Shown here piece by piece: positions 33,141-45,584 of a stretch of DNA of 64,000 bases (position 1 is the first letter of the stretch; each line of letters starts with the position of its first letter). Below the pieces are notes generated by a model that saw nothing but the letters and a program-made list of their open reading frames with translations, was not told the origin of the DNA and ran no database searches. Made by a program: the position numbers and the translations under genes. Source of the DNA: Aquatica leii (taxonomy: Eukaryota > Arthropoda > Insecta > Coleoptera > Lampyridae); the NCBI GenBank assembly GCA_035610365.1, contig CM069435.1:66089389-66153388 (forward strand). The letters run 5' to 3'.

Positions 33141-33719
33141 TTTCACTTAATAACGAGTTACCGGTATAAGTTAATAACACGAATAAAAAGTTTAAAATGA
33201 TGTACAGTCACTGTTAAAATACAATTTTTATACAACATTAAATTTTAATATCGAACGATACTAAATAGCTAAATAATATGCACTGGTAAAACAGGCTACT
33301 AAACTAAGTTTGTAAACATACACGAATAATCTTGATATTACGGGAACAATATTAAATTATTATATTTACACATTAAAACCGCGACCCCGCACGAGACAAC
33401 ACTGTAACGATTTTTTAAATTAATTTATTTATAAACTAACTATTTACACGATTTAAATTTAACTAACACTAATAAAATGCAACGGTATTTAAGAAAAACA
33501 CTTACATTAATGTATATATTACTTATAACCATGACTCAAAAAATAATGTTCGCAGATAACTTCTGTTTATTTAAACTGATATATTAAAAACACGTACATT
33601 TACTAAGCCATAGTTTTACTACGTCTCAATGCGTATTTCAATAAATTAAATACAAGAAACATTTTAAGTAGTAGAATAACTGCATTAAAACTTAAATTTA
33701 AAAAATTTGAACCTTTGTG

Positions 33720-35530
33720 GGATAGTTTTAACAAGTTTAGCAAAAGTCAATTGAGGGCGCTTGTGCGAATGAAAAGGAAACTGAACAAGAATCAGATGAA
33801 CGCGCTATATTTGAAACAAATTACTTTTCTATTAATTCAAATATTTTAAATTTTGTAGCATATTATTATAGCAAGCTTTCTTTGTGATTTAAAACTACTC
33901 ATCAAGTAATTTTAATTCACAAAACGGAAACAGTTGAAAATCTGTTAAGTTATCTACAATAAAATTGCCGAGTTTTAGTAGGAATTATGATAAATAGTTA
34001 GTTTCATGATACATTCAAATCTATAATTCACGAAATTTTAGACATTCAAAAATTTTATTATTTAAAGTAATCGCTGGTCGCATCGTTGAATCAATTAAGG
34101 TGTGCGTTAACAATTATAGTTTGAAAAGTTTTCACAGAAAGGTTTAAGCATAAGAGGTTAATAGTTCACAATTTATTAAAGGGTATTTTTGAAATTTCAC
34201 GAATGTATAACAAATCGCATGTAGAACTAAGATCTTTGTACGATATAATTACTAAAAATCTAAGAAGATGCTAGGCCGTTCTAGTAACACGTGGAATAAT
34301 ATAATAATTTTTTTATTACTTCTAAATTAAATAAAACGGCACCACGAGAATAGGAATCTTTGAAATACAACGAAGAATTTTCTACGATTCTGAAACGAAA
34401 TTTAAAATTTTTAATACTTGTAAAAATGCAAGTAAGAATACTTTAAATGTTTATCTAAGTAATACCTTAGAGTTATTTGAATGCTATTATTGCAAAAAAG
34501 AAACATGTTATCTATAAATGCCTAGAATCTTTAAGTCTTTCACATCATGCGAAAATGAGTATTCAGAAAAAAAGATTATGCGTCAATTGTTTATCTCTAA
34601 ACCATATCCAACGTAATTGCAATGCTTCTAACTGTAAACAATGTCATAAAAACACAATACACTAGTACACGTAGATAAAGACAATTCTGTTAACAACGCC
34701 GATTTATCTGTTCATTCCTCATCAAAAGAAACGATATGTTTGTTTTATTATCAACCAAAATTGTTGTAATTTGGGATCGACAAGGTCATTTATTTAAATG
34801 CAGAGCTTTGCTAGACAACCGCTCACAAAGTTATTTTATTACGTCAAAGTTATGCAATGAACTAGAACTAATTAAAGAAAAAGTAAATTTTGTTATCAGT
34901 GGCTTAGGTCAATCAATAAAATCTTTATCAAATCAAGTCAATGTTACAATTACATTGGTCGATAATCAGTATTCCAATTTTATAAAATGTTAAGTAATAA
35001 ACAAAATTAAAAATAATGTAAATAATAAATCAATTTGTACAAATATTGAAACTCATTTAGATAAATTATTAACAAAATTTTTGAAAAATTAAAGAGTGCA
35101 ATAATGCTAAAGGTCACAGGTTATTATCTAAAAAACATTGTAAAGTTCAATTTTAAAAAAATAATTATAAACGCGATGCATTTAGAAAATTTATTGTTAC
35201 AATTCCACTTAAAGACGATTTACAATTATTAGGCAATTTTTATCAACGAAAAAGAAACTTTAATTAAGTAAATCAGGCGCTAAAAATATAATACAAAAAG
35301 TTTATGTTAGATTACATTAAACTAGCTCATATGAAAAAAGTTGGTGCTACGATAACAAAAGAACCCGAATATTATTTACCGCATCACCCTATTATAAAAA
35401 ATAGTAACCTTACTACCAAGGTACGAGTTGTTTTTGACACTTCCGCGAAAACAACGCCAAGTTATTTTTTAAACGACGTTTAATATTTAGGTCAAAATTT
35501 ACAAAACGATCTAATGCTAATGTTTTCAAA
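33720..35530 (+). pseudogene. BEL/Pao gag-pol remnant, left part
   Basis: Gag-like sequence from 33720 (WDSFNKFSKSQLRALVRMK; ELRSLYDIITKNLR near 34220). CCHC knuckles at 34555-34665 (RLCVNCLSLNHIQRNC, CKQCH). Aspartic protease at 34736-34990 (FKCRALLDNRSQSYFITSKLCNEL), whose active-site Asp-Ser/Thr-Gly is replaced by Asp-Asn-Arg. RT N-terminus at 35300-35480 (LAHMKKVGA, YYLPHHPI, KVRVVFDTSAK). Frames are broken. The element resumes at 38100 after a Harbinger insertion. Confidence 0.82.
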
Positions 35531-35539
35531 AAATATTTT

Positions 35540-35921
35540 GGCGTTTTAATATTGATGATCCGATAAATACGGTGACGTACAAACCATCATCGGTACCATT
35601 TTTTTTCCATAAGCTTCTATGTCTACATAAACAAACTTATAATCTGAATTCGCTACTGCTATTAGAACTATGAGAAAGTAATGTTTATAATTCATGTTCA
35701 TCGAGCCCATATGACAAAATATTTGAACATGTTTACCATCAACACGTCCAATGCAATGCGGAATATTTAAGCAGTCTTCTTGGGAAGGTGTGAGTAGATA
35801 TTTTCTTTTTAAATCATTCCATAACTGTCCACAGACCGTTTGAACACTTTCGCTTATAGTTGAGATGACTAGCTTATAGGTATAAGTTAGATCCGTAAAT
35901 ATATTTCCACTAGCAAAGTAT
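35540..35921 (-). pseudogene. PIF/Harbinger transposase exon
   Basis: Opens at an intron acceptor (TTATTTACAG, ending at 35922) and reads FASGNIFTDLTYTYKL, QLWNDLKRKYLLTPS, NIPHCIGRVDGKHV, MNYKHYFLIVLIAVANSDY and FVYVDIEAYGK. This is the DDE core of Harbinger transposases, including the first catalytic Asp (GRVDGKHV). A frameshift follows near 35600. The rest of the gene is not seen. Its partner gene is at 37100-37667. Confidence 0.8.
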
Positions 35922-35947
35922 CTGTAAATAATAAAGTATTGTTATTA

Positions 35948-37060
35948 AATTTAAACTTTCCTATGAGGAAAGTATAGCGATTGCAATATTTTTTTCAAAA
36001 AATTTTTTTTGAAGAATTTTACGTTTCAAGGTCTCCTGAATCAGAAAAACGTATTTTTGACAAAAAAAAAATTGGGTGTCTGTGTGTGTGTGTCTGTGTG
36101 TAACGTTGTACCCACAATAACTCTTGAACCAAAAGTCCTAGTAACTTGAAATTTGGTATGAAGCTGGCTTTTCATATTCTCTCGGTTCTATCAAAAGATG
36201 AGTCTGATAAAAAAACCGGAAATGGGTGTATTCGCCATTTTTAACAGTTTTTCTTATACAGTTTTGTACGAATGTAAATTATTCGAATTATTTTTATAGT
36301 TTATTATCGAGACAATCCTTCCTAACAATTTATTCAAATTCGTTCTATCATTAACAGTTTACTAGATATTTAATTTACAATTTAAAGTGAATTTCATTAT
36401 ATAATCTAGGTTCGAATCCTGCATGCGACGATTAAAAATAAATTTTTTTTTGCATAAGTTTACGTTTAAAGGTCTCCTAACTCAAAAAAATATTTTTGAC
36501 AAAAAAATTTTGGATGTCTGTGTTTGTCTCTGTCTGTGTGTAACGATGTACCCACGATAACTCTCGAACCAAAAGTCCTAGTAACTTGAAATTTGGTATA
36601 GAGCTGGATTTTCATATTCTCTCGGCTTTATCAAAAGATAGATCTGATAAAGATACCGCAAGTAGGTGTATCCGCCATTTTGAACAGCTTTTCTTATATA
36701 ATTTTGTACGAATGTAAATTATTCGAATTATTTTTACAGTTTTTTATAACGATAATTTTTCCTAACAATTTATTCAAATAAATTTTTTTTAACATTAACA
36801 GTTTATTAGATATTTAATTTATAATTTAAAGCGATTTCCACTATATAATCTAGGTTCGAATCCTGCCTGCGACGATTTTTTTTTTAGAAAACATAAATAG
36901 CCGGTTGCACAAAAGTCTGGTTAATTGGCGATTTACGAATCGTTTTTAATACAAAACTATCACTTCAAAGTAGTTTTATGACAACATAACCTTATAAAAA
37001 TATATTTCTTCATCATTCCTTATAGGAAAGTCGTGTGGTGGCCACACCAGTTTTTTATAC
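35948..37060. repeat. Tandem pair of about 442-bp repeats with a tRNA T-arm-like motif
   Basis: Two diverged units (about 36030-36470 and 36471-36900) share long blocks, including the gtctgtgtg stretch, aaccaaaagtcctagtaact and catattctctcgg. Each ends with CTAGGTTCGAATCCTGC, a T-arm/B-box sequence, at 36406-36422 and 36850-36866. Outer edges carry short palindromes, CTTTCCTATGAGGAAAGT at 35958 and CCTTATAGGAAAG near 37018. It lies between the two Harbinger genes. Family not recognised. Confidence 0.6.
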
Positions 37061-37099
37061 TCCATATATAATATTTTGTATGTGATGTATTATTTGTAG

Positions 37100-37667
37100 G
37101 AACCGCGTCAATGACAAATGGAAATACATCTGAGATGCATTTGCAACAAGAAAAGTGGCGATAAACGAGTGAAGAAGTACATATACTTTGATTGGGTTAA
37201 ATTTTTGTTAAAGATTTTAGAGAAAAATGATACTGAATCCAGTATTTCCGGCAATAGGAAAATTCAACCAAGTGAAGAAGAAGAATTATCTGTGTTATCT
37301 TTAGCTAGAAATGCAACACCTGCGAAGCAAATACGAAATAGATGAAACAGACAAAGCGATTTTAAAAGCCTTAAAAGCTACTTCCCAACAACCACCATCA
37401 ATCCCAGAAATAGATAAAGATACGGCTTTTTTTAAATTGATAATACTTTCAGTGAGAAACTTCACGGAAGATGAAAAACTAAAGTTTCGCATGGGAGCAC
37501 TCCAATTAATAAGCAAATTAAAGAAGAAAGATACAAGCGACAACTTAGACCTCCATCGACGCGCTCGTATCACTATGCCTCTGAAACCTCGTATTCATAT
37601 TATTCAACGCCAACTTCGGAATACCAGTTCACAAACTATTCGCTTGAGCAAAGTTAATATAAGATAA
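37100..37667 (+). pseudogene. MADF-BESS protein of the Harbinger element, frameshifted
   Basis: Follows an acceptor (TTATTTGTAG, ending at 37099). The first frame gives the end of a MADF domain (NKKSGDKRVKKYIYFDWVKF) and an acidic linker. A shift near 37320 leads to a frame with a clear BESS motif (DKDTAFFKLIILSV...DEKLKFRMGALQLI at about 37418-37520) and a basic tail. MADF/Myb-like partners normally accompany Harbinger transposases and bind the element's ends. The upstream MADF exon is not recognised. Confidence 0.72.
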
Positions 37668-38099
37668 TTATTGAGTACATAATGATATTATATACCTATT
37701 ATTTCAAGCAGTGTTAGTATTAGGTGTTACATTGGTTATCTTCAGTTTATGTAGTTGTTTTTTAGTTATTTGTAATTATAATAGAAAAATTAAAATTTAT
37801 TTACTGCTAGCATTTCTTTAGGAGGAATACTTGATCTCATTGTTGTGTTTTGTTTCTGATAAACAATCTACCAACGAATTAAAGTTTTTGAATTAAATTT
37901 ATCAAATAGCGTATAAAATGTATATGTTGTTTGCAAGAGATTAACTCGGAAACGCCGATTATTGCGTCAGCATCAGGGCCAATAATAAATTTTGTGTACT
38001 CTCCATGACACTACAATGTACTGAGCGACTGTGAACTACAGCAACACCGAATAATTATTTTACTTCGTAATTAGTGATTAAGTTAACAATGCAATATCA
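37668..38099. other. Right flank of Harbinger element and junction to BEL
   Basis: AT-rich, noncoding. The Harbinger end and its 3-bp duplication could not be placed. Confidence 0.4.
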
Positions 38100-38640
38100 A
38101 AACGAGTGATTCCAGCGACCACGTCAGAAATTTTTGGGGCCAACTGTAGTTATAAGTAGAATAATACTTCAAAAATTATAGCAATTAAAGTTGGGATCAA
38201 GCTATACCAAATTTAGTATTTGCAGATTGGGTAAAAGGCATACGGTGCGTGTGTCTACGTTCGAAGTAAAAACAAAAATCACTCAGAAGCAATTTACTAT
38301 GTGCAAAGTCGAGAGTAGCACCTTTAACACAGATTTCGCTGCCACGGTCGAAATTATGCGCAAAAGTTTTATTAGTTAACTTGATAAAAAAAAGTCGAAA
38401 ATATACATTACTACACAGATAGTTCTATTGTATTAGGATGGATCAATAGGCCTCCTAAAAATAGAAAATGTTTGTCGCGAATCGAGTTTGCAAAATTTAG
38501 TATTATTCAAATACCACTCAATGGTATCACGTAAAATCTAACAGAAGCCCAAGAGACCTTCTATCTCGGGATGCCTTTTTGAATCAATTAATCAATTTAT
38601 CTATTTGGTGGAACAGTCGACATTTTTTGTTGTCTAGCGA
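38100..38640 (+). pseudogene. BEL/Pao pol remnant, right part (RNase H)
   Basis: Continues the element at 33720. Reads ISRIILQKLWQLKLGWDQ-like sequence at about 38150, a degraded stretch, then YYTDSSIVLGWINRPPKN and NRSPRDLLSRDAF with LINLSIWWNSRHFLL. This is the BEL RNase H-like end, with stops. RT palm and integrase are not seen. Confidence 0.75.
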
Positions 38641-40800
38641 TAAAATGCAGAACACCTCAAATCAATATTTCAAAGGCTGCTTAACTGAACAGCGAACTAC
38701 AAGTTTTTTGATGCCAGTTAATGACGAGATTAATTTACACTCTAGATATTCTTCTTTGATAAAACTACAATGAGTTGTTTTATATTGCTTCAGGTTTTAT
38801 CACAATATTCGGAATGTATCAGATAAAAAAAAACAGGTCATTAGCAGCAACATCCAAAATGAATGTTTGGTGTTGTAAGTTGTAAGATGCAATGATCATG
38901 TATTTGGTTCATTGTTTGAGTTGTTAAAAAATCTGTAAATTCCTTAAACCAAAAGAAAATAACAGATTTTTTGTAGTTGTTTGTACAATTTAATTCACTA
39001 ATGCTTTTGCATTTACTTTTCTATTTACTTCACTAATACTAGTAGGTATGTACATAGTTTGTTTCAATAAATACATATGTGCCATAAAGTCGAATATTTT
39101 TAATTATGACTCGAAAAATATATTTAAAAATTGAGCTTTTCCAAGTCGAAATTTTAGCAATGAAATCCTTGGTATGTTGAAATTCTTGTTAAGCAAAAAC
39201 TTCATTAACTCGAAATTTTTAGCATTTCCCTTTAAGTTCGAGTTATCGAGATTCTACTGCATATCTAATCAACTTTAATTTAAATTATTTTTTTTACAAA
39301 GCTGAAAAATGTTTAAATTTCTTTATTGCTATTATTTTGAAATAGCACATTAGTTAACTATTTACTCGACAGCATGCATGAAATATTTCGTGTACTAGAG
39401 CAAGACATATTTCGGGCACATCTATAAAAAATCAAAATTGACAAAACAATGCATTTCAATTTTATAAATAAAAATTTTCACGATTGGAATTCGTAACCAC
39501 AAACTGTATATCGTCAAATTTCCCACAAAATGAACGAATGAAAAAAATACAGGATTTACGTGTAACTTCCTTTTACGTGCTTTTACAAACGAATTAACCA
39601 GTAATCTAGTTTAAGCTTAATATTTCAAATTTTTACATTTTCTGGGAAGGTTTTACATATTTCTAATTTTATAATTTAAGTTATATTGAGTAAAAGTTTT
39701 GTAAATGTTTAGAGGATATCTATCTACTTACGGTAATAAATAACAGCAACGTTGCACGATATGTATGTTAGCAAGATTACGGTGTAAAAATGATGTTCTA
39801 AAGTTAATGAAATTATGGTTATTTAACGTAATTAGTAATTTTTGATTGCATGGGTCTTTGTTGATTAAGACTACTATCTGCTCACGCATATTAAAGAAAA
39901 CAATTATTAATCAAAATTGATTTTGGTTTTAAAGATAGTTTACATTGAATAATTAGTTACTATTCCAAAATTTCTGGTATATGACTTTTTTTAAATATTT
40001 TTACGCCAGTTACTGTTCGTATTTCCAAAATATAATGTTGTTTGCTGTCTACGTATCTACAAAAACGGGTAGTAAAAACATCTTTTGTTTTGTTGTATGT
40101 TATAGGAATACTGTAATATAACAATATAGAAAAAAATTCTTTAGCGACAACGGCGCAAGCGCCATTTAGTAGTTTAATATGTATTAAATGTAACATTTTC
40201 AAACGGAAAATTTATAAATTCATTCTGTTGGGTTAATACTAGACTTTAAAGATTAGTTTTTAAACAGAACATAGCAAAAGATAATTAATAAATTTTGTAA
40301 ACTTTAGCTCTTATTAAAACATTTTTTAAAATAATTAACAAAAATCAAATTCAAAAATAACGAAATAGTAATTAACGTAACAAGAGTCGAAAGTAAGACG
40401 ACAGTAACGTACATTATTTTAGTGTCGGAAACACTTAGGTATAGGATGTTTGATTCAAAGGTTCATGTAACAAAACGATGAAACGCTCAGATGAAACAAA
40501 GCTGGAACTTGCGGTGGTGCCCAATTTCACTTCATTTTTGTCTTTTTTGTATGTAGTGTTTATTATTATTAAACAAGATATTCCTTAAGATTCGTTTTTT
40601 GTTTTAAAAATGTAATAAATCTTAATTTCACTCAGCAGTGCTAAAAAATAATTATATTAATTGCATCCGCGAGAGATTCCGCGTTGTATGCTGCAAAAGT
40701 GGTACAATATAGATAAAAATTGCACATAAACAATTTATTGAACACAAAATTTACTACAAAAAAGTCCGGTGGAGTGTATAACTATATCTAATAGTTTAAA
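38641..40800. other. Unassigned AT-rich stretch
   Basis: No gene, domain or bounded repeat recognised. An 80-codon minus-strand frame at 39960-40202 has no recognisable similarity. Confidence 0.4.
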
Positions 40801-40954
40801 AGCGGGTTGCACAAAGCAAATCAAAAATGTAGCAAGTGATTATTTCTGAAATCAATTGTTACATCACGAATAAACGTGGTTTCATTGGCTATGTAGCAAT
40901 TGTTTTGAGAAATAATCTGTTGTTACATTTTTGATTTGCTTTGTGCAACCCGCC
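40801..40954. mobile_element. 154-bp MITE, copy 1
   Basis: Nearly identical to 59406-59559. Long inverted ends (GCGGGTTGCACAAAGCAAAT...), so the element folds almost entirely on itself. TTAA occurs next to both ends of this copy but not of copy 2, so the target duplication is unresolved. Confidence 0.85.
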
Positions 40955-42999
40955 TTAAGAGTTACAGAATTTTAATGTAATGAGACATTTAAGTGTAACT
41001 TTGCACACATGTATCTTCTAAACTATTGAAGGTAATTGTACCCTTCCGCGGACTTTTTTATAGTAAATTTTGTCTTCTATAAAAATGTTTATGTGCAACT
41101 TTCCTTTATCTTGCACCGTTTTAGAGTAACAGTTTATTGGTTATTTTAAGTTATTAAGCAAATCATTCCAATACAAAAATTGTGGCGGTTTTGATGCAAG
41201 CATGATTTACAAGAAAAACAACTCCAGATATCTGGTGTAATGTTACACCGATGAAGCTACCCTTAGCCGCAAAAAAAAACAGCGGTGGTCAGCAAAAGCA
41301 ACTCGACCAAAACACATATGTTCTACTAAACCGATAATTATAATAATATGTTCACATGTTAAAATGCGTAAACGAAGTAATAATTTAATAAATCTGATTT
41401 ATAAAGTTTTATAATAAAAACTATCAGTAATCACTAGTTTAAGTCATAAACGATCTCAATGTAAAGTTATCAACAAAGGACGAAAGTATGTAAAATAAAA
41501 ATTGAGTAAGTTTTGAATGTTAAAATTGTACTAACACTCATAGTACAATTTCAACATTCATTCATTATAAATCTATTAAGACTAGAGAAAAAGTTCATCT
41601 CTTTAATGCGTTTTTATAGTCAGTAGCGCATTTGTTTAATAATAATAGGACAAAAAATTGTAGAATCGATAAATTTTTATTCCGTTTGAAACACGGAGCA
41701 TCGCCCAGACGTTGTAACTTCGTAAAGCTTAAAAGAAGCATAGCGCCGCTTCCAACAGATTGACTAAAAAAGAAAAATTTATTTAGCAGGTATGGTACTG
41801 AAAGGGTTCGTGAACTTAACCAATCAGAAAAATACGTTTTAAGAAATAAAGTCAAAATTGCGTATAAAGAAGGAGGAAAGTTTTAAACGAAAGTTTTAAA
41901 AACCCTGACGCAGTGCAAAAACGAAGACAGGTACAACAGGTAAGTCTTCTCTGAATATGACAGGAAATCGCAAACATAACAAACTGTTAAAAACATCTAG
42001 TTTTTAAACTGTGGATGCACATTTCCAAAGGTGAAATCTCCACTTTGCAACTTTTACATCTGATAGGATGTGGCAACGTAGCTCGAATTGTGGCATAATC
42101 TCAAAAGCTGTTGAACTGTGAACCGTTATAAAACTCGGGTAAAATCCAGTAATCATTTAGTTCTGTTGTTTTTTTTAAATGCGCGTCAATTAATTAGAGT
42201 ATGGTGTAACAATTATCAGGAATCATGCGATATAAATTGATTATTTAATCATTGAATGATTTATTTAATTCAAGCAAATTCAATCAAAGTCTGGCAAAAT
42301 TTCTGAAAGTTCCACTTTGGCTTTAAAATTGATTGTGTCTAGAAAAAATTTTACATTTATCATCCGTATGCTCTCAACCGTATCTAAGCTAGCAGACCGC
42401 TTACCGTACAGTACTTGGAAAACAGAAGCTTAGCGTTACCAACACAACCCAAATGTTTCATAATACTTGTTGCCTAAACAAAGCTTAGATTTGAGAAAGC
42501 TAATAAGTACGATCATTCACGACATTAAAGCTTTACAACCAAAACATCACGTCTCAATGTTGGTGCCAACAGTGGACTACTGGTGGAATAAAGAGTCACG
42601 AACTTATAACAGAGTTTATTGAGCATTTTTTTTAATGATTTGAAAAGATTAGCCGAAAATGCTCATTTTTGTGCTTCTCTACAAAAATTTTTTATAAAAA
42701 GTGTACCCTCCAGTTTGCAATAATTTCACACTAAACTATTATATACTACTAAAGCTATAAATGGGAAACAACAGCCGGGAGCGTTTAGATGTAGAGTTTT
42801 CAATACTAATTTAATGCCGAGCACAATTTCCGTTCCTCTTGGAGAGATAAAGTTCAAACAAATTGAACTACAAAAATGGAAAAAATTAGTAATTAATTCT
42901 TGATAATGAACGGTATCGCTCATAACTTGTTATCACAAAAATTCTCTATAAGTCATTGGTGTTGCTAATTCATCATCTTTCAGCAATGAAGAAGTTATG
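40955..42999. other. Unassigned AT-rich stretch
   Basis: No recognisable gene or element. A short self-complementary stretch occurs near 41515-41565. Confidence 0.4.
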
Positions 43000-44830
43000 G
43001 GAAACAATTCTCAGGCATTTTATGGACAAATGTTAAAAACAAACAATTTGTGAATTATCATACGACTCTACTCTCGTTTGATATGTACCTAGAATACTAG
43101 TTACCACAAAACCAAATAGGTTCCATAATAATGCTTTTAGAAGCATAGAGGCAGTATTGATATTACTGAAAGCCTTCCTGTAGCAGTAGAATGGTTTATG
43201 TTTAGAGATAGGTTTTGACACTCCAGTAGAATGCTGTACAGTTAGTGCTTATAGAGTCCTATTAGACGTTGTACAAAAGCAGGCCAAAGGTAGAAGTTTT
43301 CACGTTCCATTAGAATGCTTTAAAATAGTGCCAATGTAGTACTTTCCTATGTTGTAGAATAGCATGACAAAGTTAACGACTAAAAGGTAATTGATTTGCA
43401 TGCTTTTACAGGGTTTTAATAGCATACCATAAGAAACACAAAAACCATGAAATGATTAGTTTTAAGTCATTTTTTATTAAGAAATTTGTACAGTATCTTT
43501 GTCTAAACTATAATAATTTTTAATCAATGGTTTGCGAATTTGTAGTTTGCTGCATCATCCTAATTATTTCATTTTTTAATCTCGCTTTGCCATGACGTAG
43601 CCATTGGAACACCTTCTCATTAATAACATCTATAGGAACTCCTTTGAATCAACTTTGGGTTAACTCTATAACAAAATTATGCGATTAATTATTTTTTATT
43701 ATCTATTATCAGTCGCATGCATTTTCACTAGATTCATATCAAAAATATGTTTCTTTTTATGAATAAAATAATTTTTTTATTACAATGCTTTTTAAGTTTA
43801 AGTCCGCAGGTTGGCCACCCCTGTTCTAAAAAAATAATGCCAAGTAAAAAATAAACAATAACAATAAAGCGCTAAAACGTGAATAAGCTGATCGTACAAA
43901 AATAGATATGTTGTCAATTGTTTCTTTTTGTACTTACTTTTACTTAAATCAGCAGAGCTTCTAATAGCTTTTTCTTCTTTAATTCAGCACAAAAAAAGAA
44001 CACATTTACAAATATCGACTAAGCCCGAAGTCGGCTTCCTTTCGTAAACGTAAAACCAACGGTAAAACTGCATATACCCGTAACCGTATAAGTACTTACT
44101 TAGAAGCGTTTCTGGTGAATCAAACTCGGTAGTCGGTACATATCTCGGCACAATTCTCAGAAATCAAAGTATTTATTTACATTTACAGTATCAAACGCGA
44201 ATGCATAGGTTTTTTATTGCATACATATCTTTATCAACAAAATTTAGATGTGGGCGTTTAATGTCTACAGGAAGTTATTTTTGTTTAGGTATTACAATTT
44301 AGCAACTTGTACAAACGGTTTTTTCTGATATTAAAAATTATATTTCTTTATCTTAAATAAAGAACGATTAAACCGATTTAGAGGTACTAAAACACTAAAA
44401 GAATGTTATCATGTTAGTCGTAATACTTGAATTTTAATACATTGTCAAGGCTGCTATAAACACTTTATTTTTTATATCAATATAGAAGGTCTATAGGAGT
44501 GATTTTAAAGGAATCTTTTAGGGTACTTTATTCTCCTTCTATATGCATTGTTATAGAATCAATATGGGAACGCCATTAGAATGCTACATTTCTAATACTT
44601 TAGTGATTCCAATCAACTGCCAATTTTAAGACTGCTATAAGCACTTCTTTCTTAAATTAAATATAGTATTCCTATAGAAGTGTTTTTAAAAGAATCTTTT
44701 AGAGTACTTGATTCTTCTTATATAGACATTCTTATAGAATACGTTTTAAATTAAGTATGTTATTAGAAGTCCATACACAAACTACTATTGGAATGCTTTA
44801 GAAATGAATATTTGGGAATGCTTATCGAAC
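43000..44830. repeat. Region of degenerate dispersed repeats
   Basis: Contains many scattered TTAGAATGCT-like words (near 43306, 44575 and 44795) and a diverged duplication of about 180 bp (44450-44570 and 44630-44740; shared CTGCTATAA.CACTT, GAATCTTTTAG.GTACTT and TATAGAAT). Old repeat family, not identified. The 43500-44340 part is otherwise featureless. Confidence 0.45.
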
Positions 44831-45392
44831 CTACATGGAACTTATGGTTTTGTGGGTTATTTGTGTTTTTTTATTTTTTATTATTTATGTAGGTATGCAT
44901 TCTTATTTTTGAAAATTGTAATAAATCTTGTTCATTATATTACGTATTTTTTGTTACATTTTGTAAAATTACATTCTTTTTTGAAAAAATAAAAAAAATT
45001 AACAGAAATATAATGTTGGTACTACATTTATTACCAAATTTGTCAAATTTTACATTAACTTTAACATCGTTTTTTTTAATTGCAACAGAATCTCAAGATT
45101 TTTTAAATGACTTCCACCTATCGCATACTCGTACTAATGTAATAATTGAGTTTGAACACTTACTTTCATGTCGTAAATTCTTAGTTTTCATTTTGCCACC
45201 CTACAGTTTTTCTGGCTTATTACGTAACTACACTAACGAACGAATTTTGACGTTTGCAATTTTGGCAGCACAATACTATATTAAAGAACTAGATTCATAA
45301 GGGTCCATTTTAGCGCACGAAACCAAGTTTAGAAAAACGAGCGGGGAGTTTTTTAATGGTCGAGTGCGCCAAAATGTCTTATGAAACGTATA
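44831..45392. other. Unassigned stretch with a 95-codon frame
   Basis: A 95-codon plus-strand frame at 45013-45300 has no recognised domain. Not called as a gene. Confidence 0.35.
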
Positions 45393-45400
45393 CTTTATAC

Positions 45401-45576
45401 CAGGGGTTTCCAACTTATGAGTGACCGAGAGCCGCCATTAGATTCATGGAGTAAATAGAGGGCCGCATCCGCACAGGTATATATTGATATAGTTACTATT
45501 AAATAGGTGCTAATGAAAGCCGCGGGCCGCATTCGGGAAAGCCGCGCGCCGCATGCGGCCGTGTTGGAAATCCCTG
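45401..45576. mobile_element. 176-bp hAT MITE
   Basis: Terminal inverted repeats CAGGGGTTTCCAAC / GTTGGAAATCCCTG and a perfect 8-bp target duplication, CTTTATAC (45393-45400 and 45577-45584). The interior is GC-rich with GGCCGC repeats, unlike its surroundings. Confidence 0.92.
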
Positions 45577-45584
45577 CTTTATAC

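Noticed and set aside
36079-36100. GT microsatellite as a separate feature
   Set aside because: It is part of the 442-bp repeat unit and also present, diverged, in the second unit.
45013-45300. 95-codon plus-strand frame
   Set aside because: No recognised domain, no splice or promoter context. Length is plausible by chance in AT-rich DNA.
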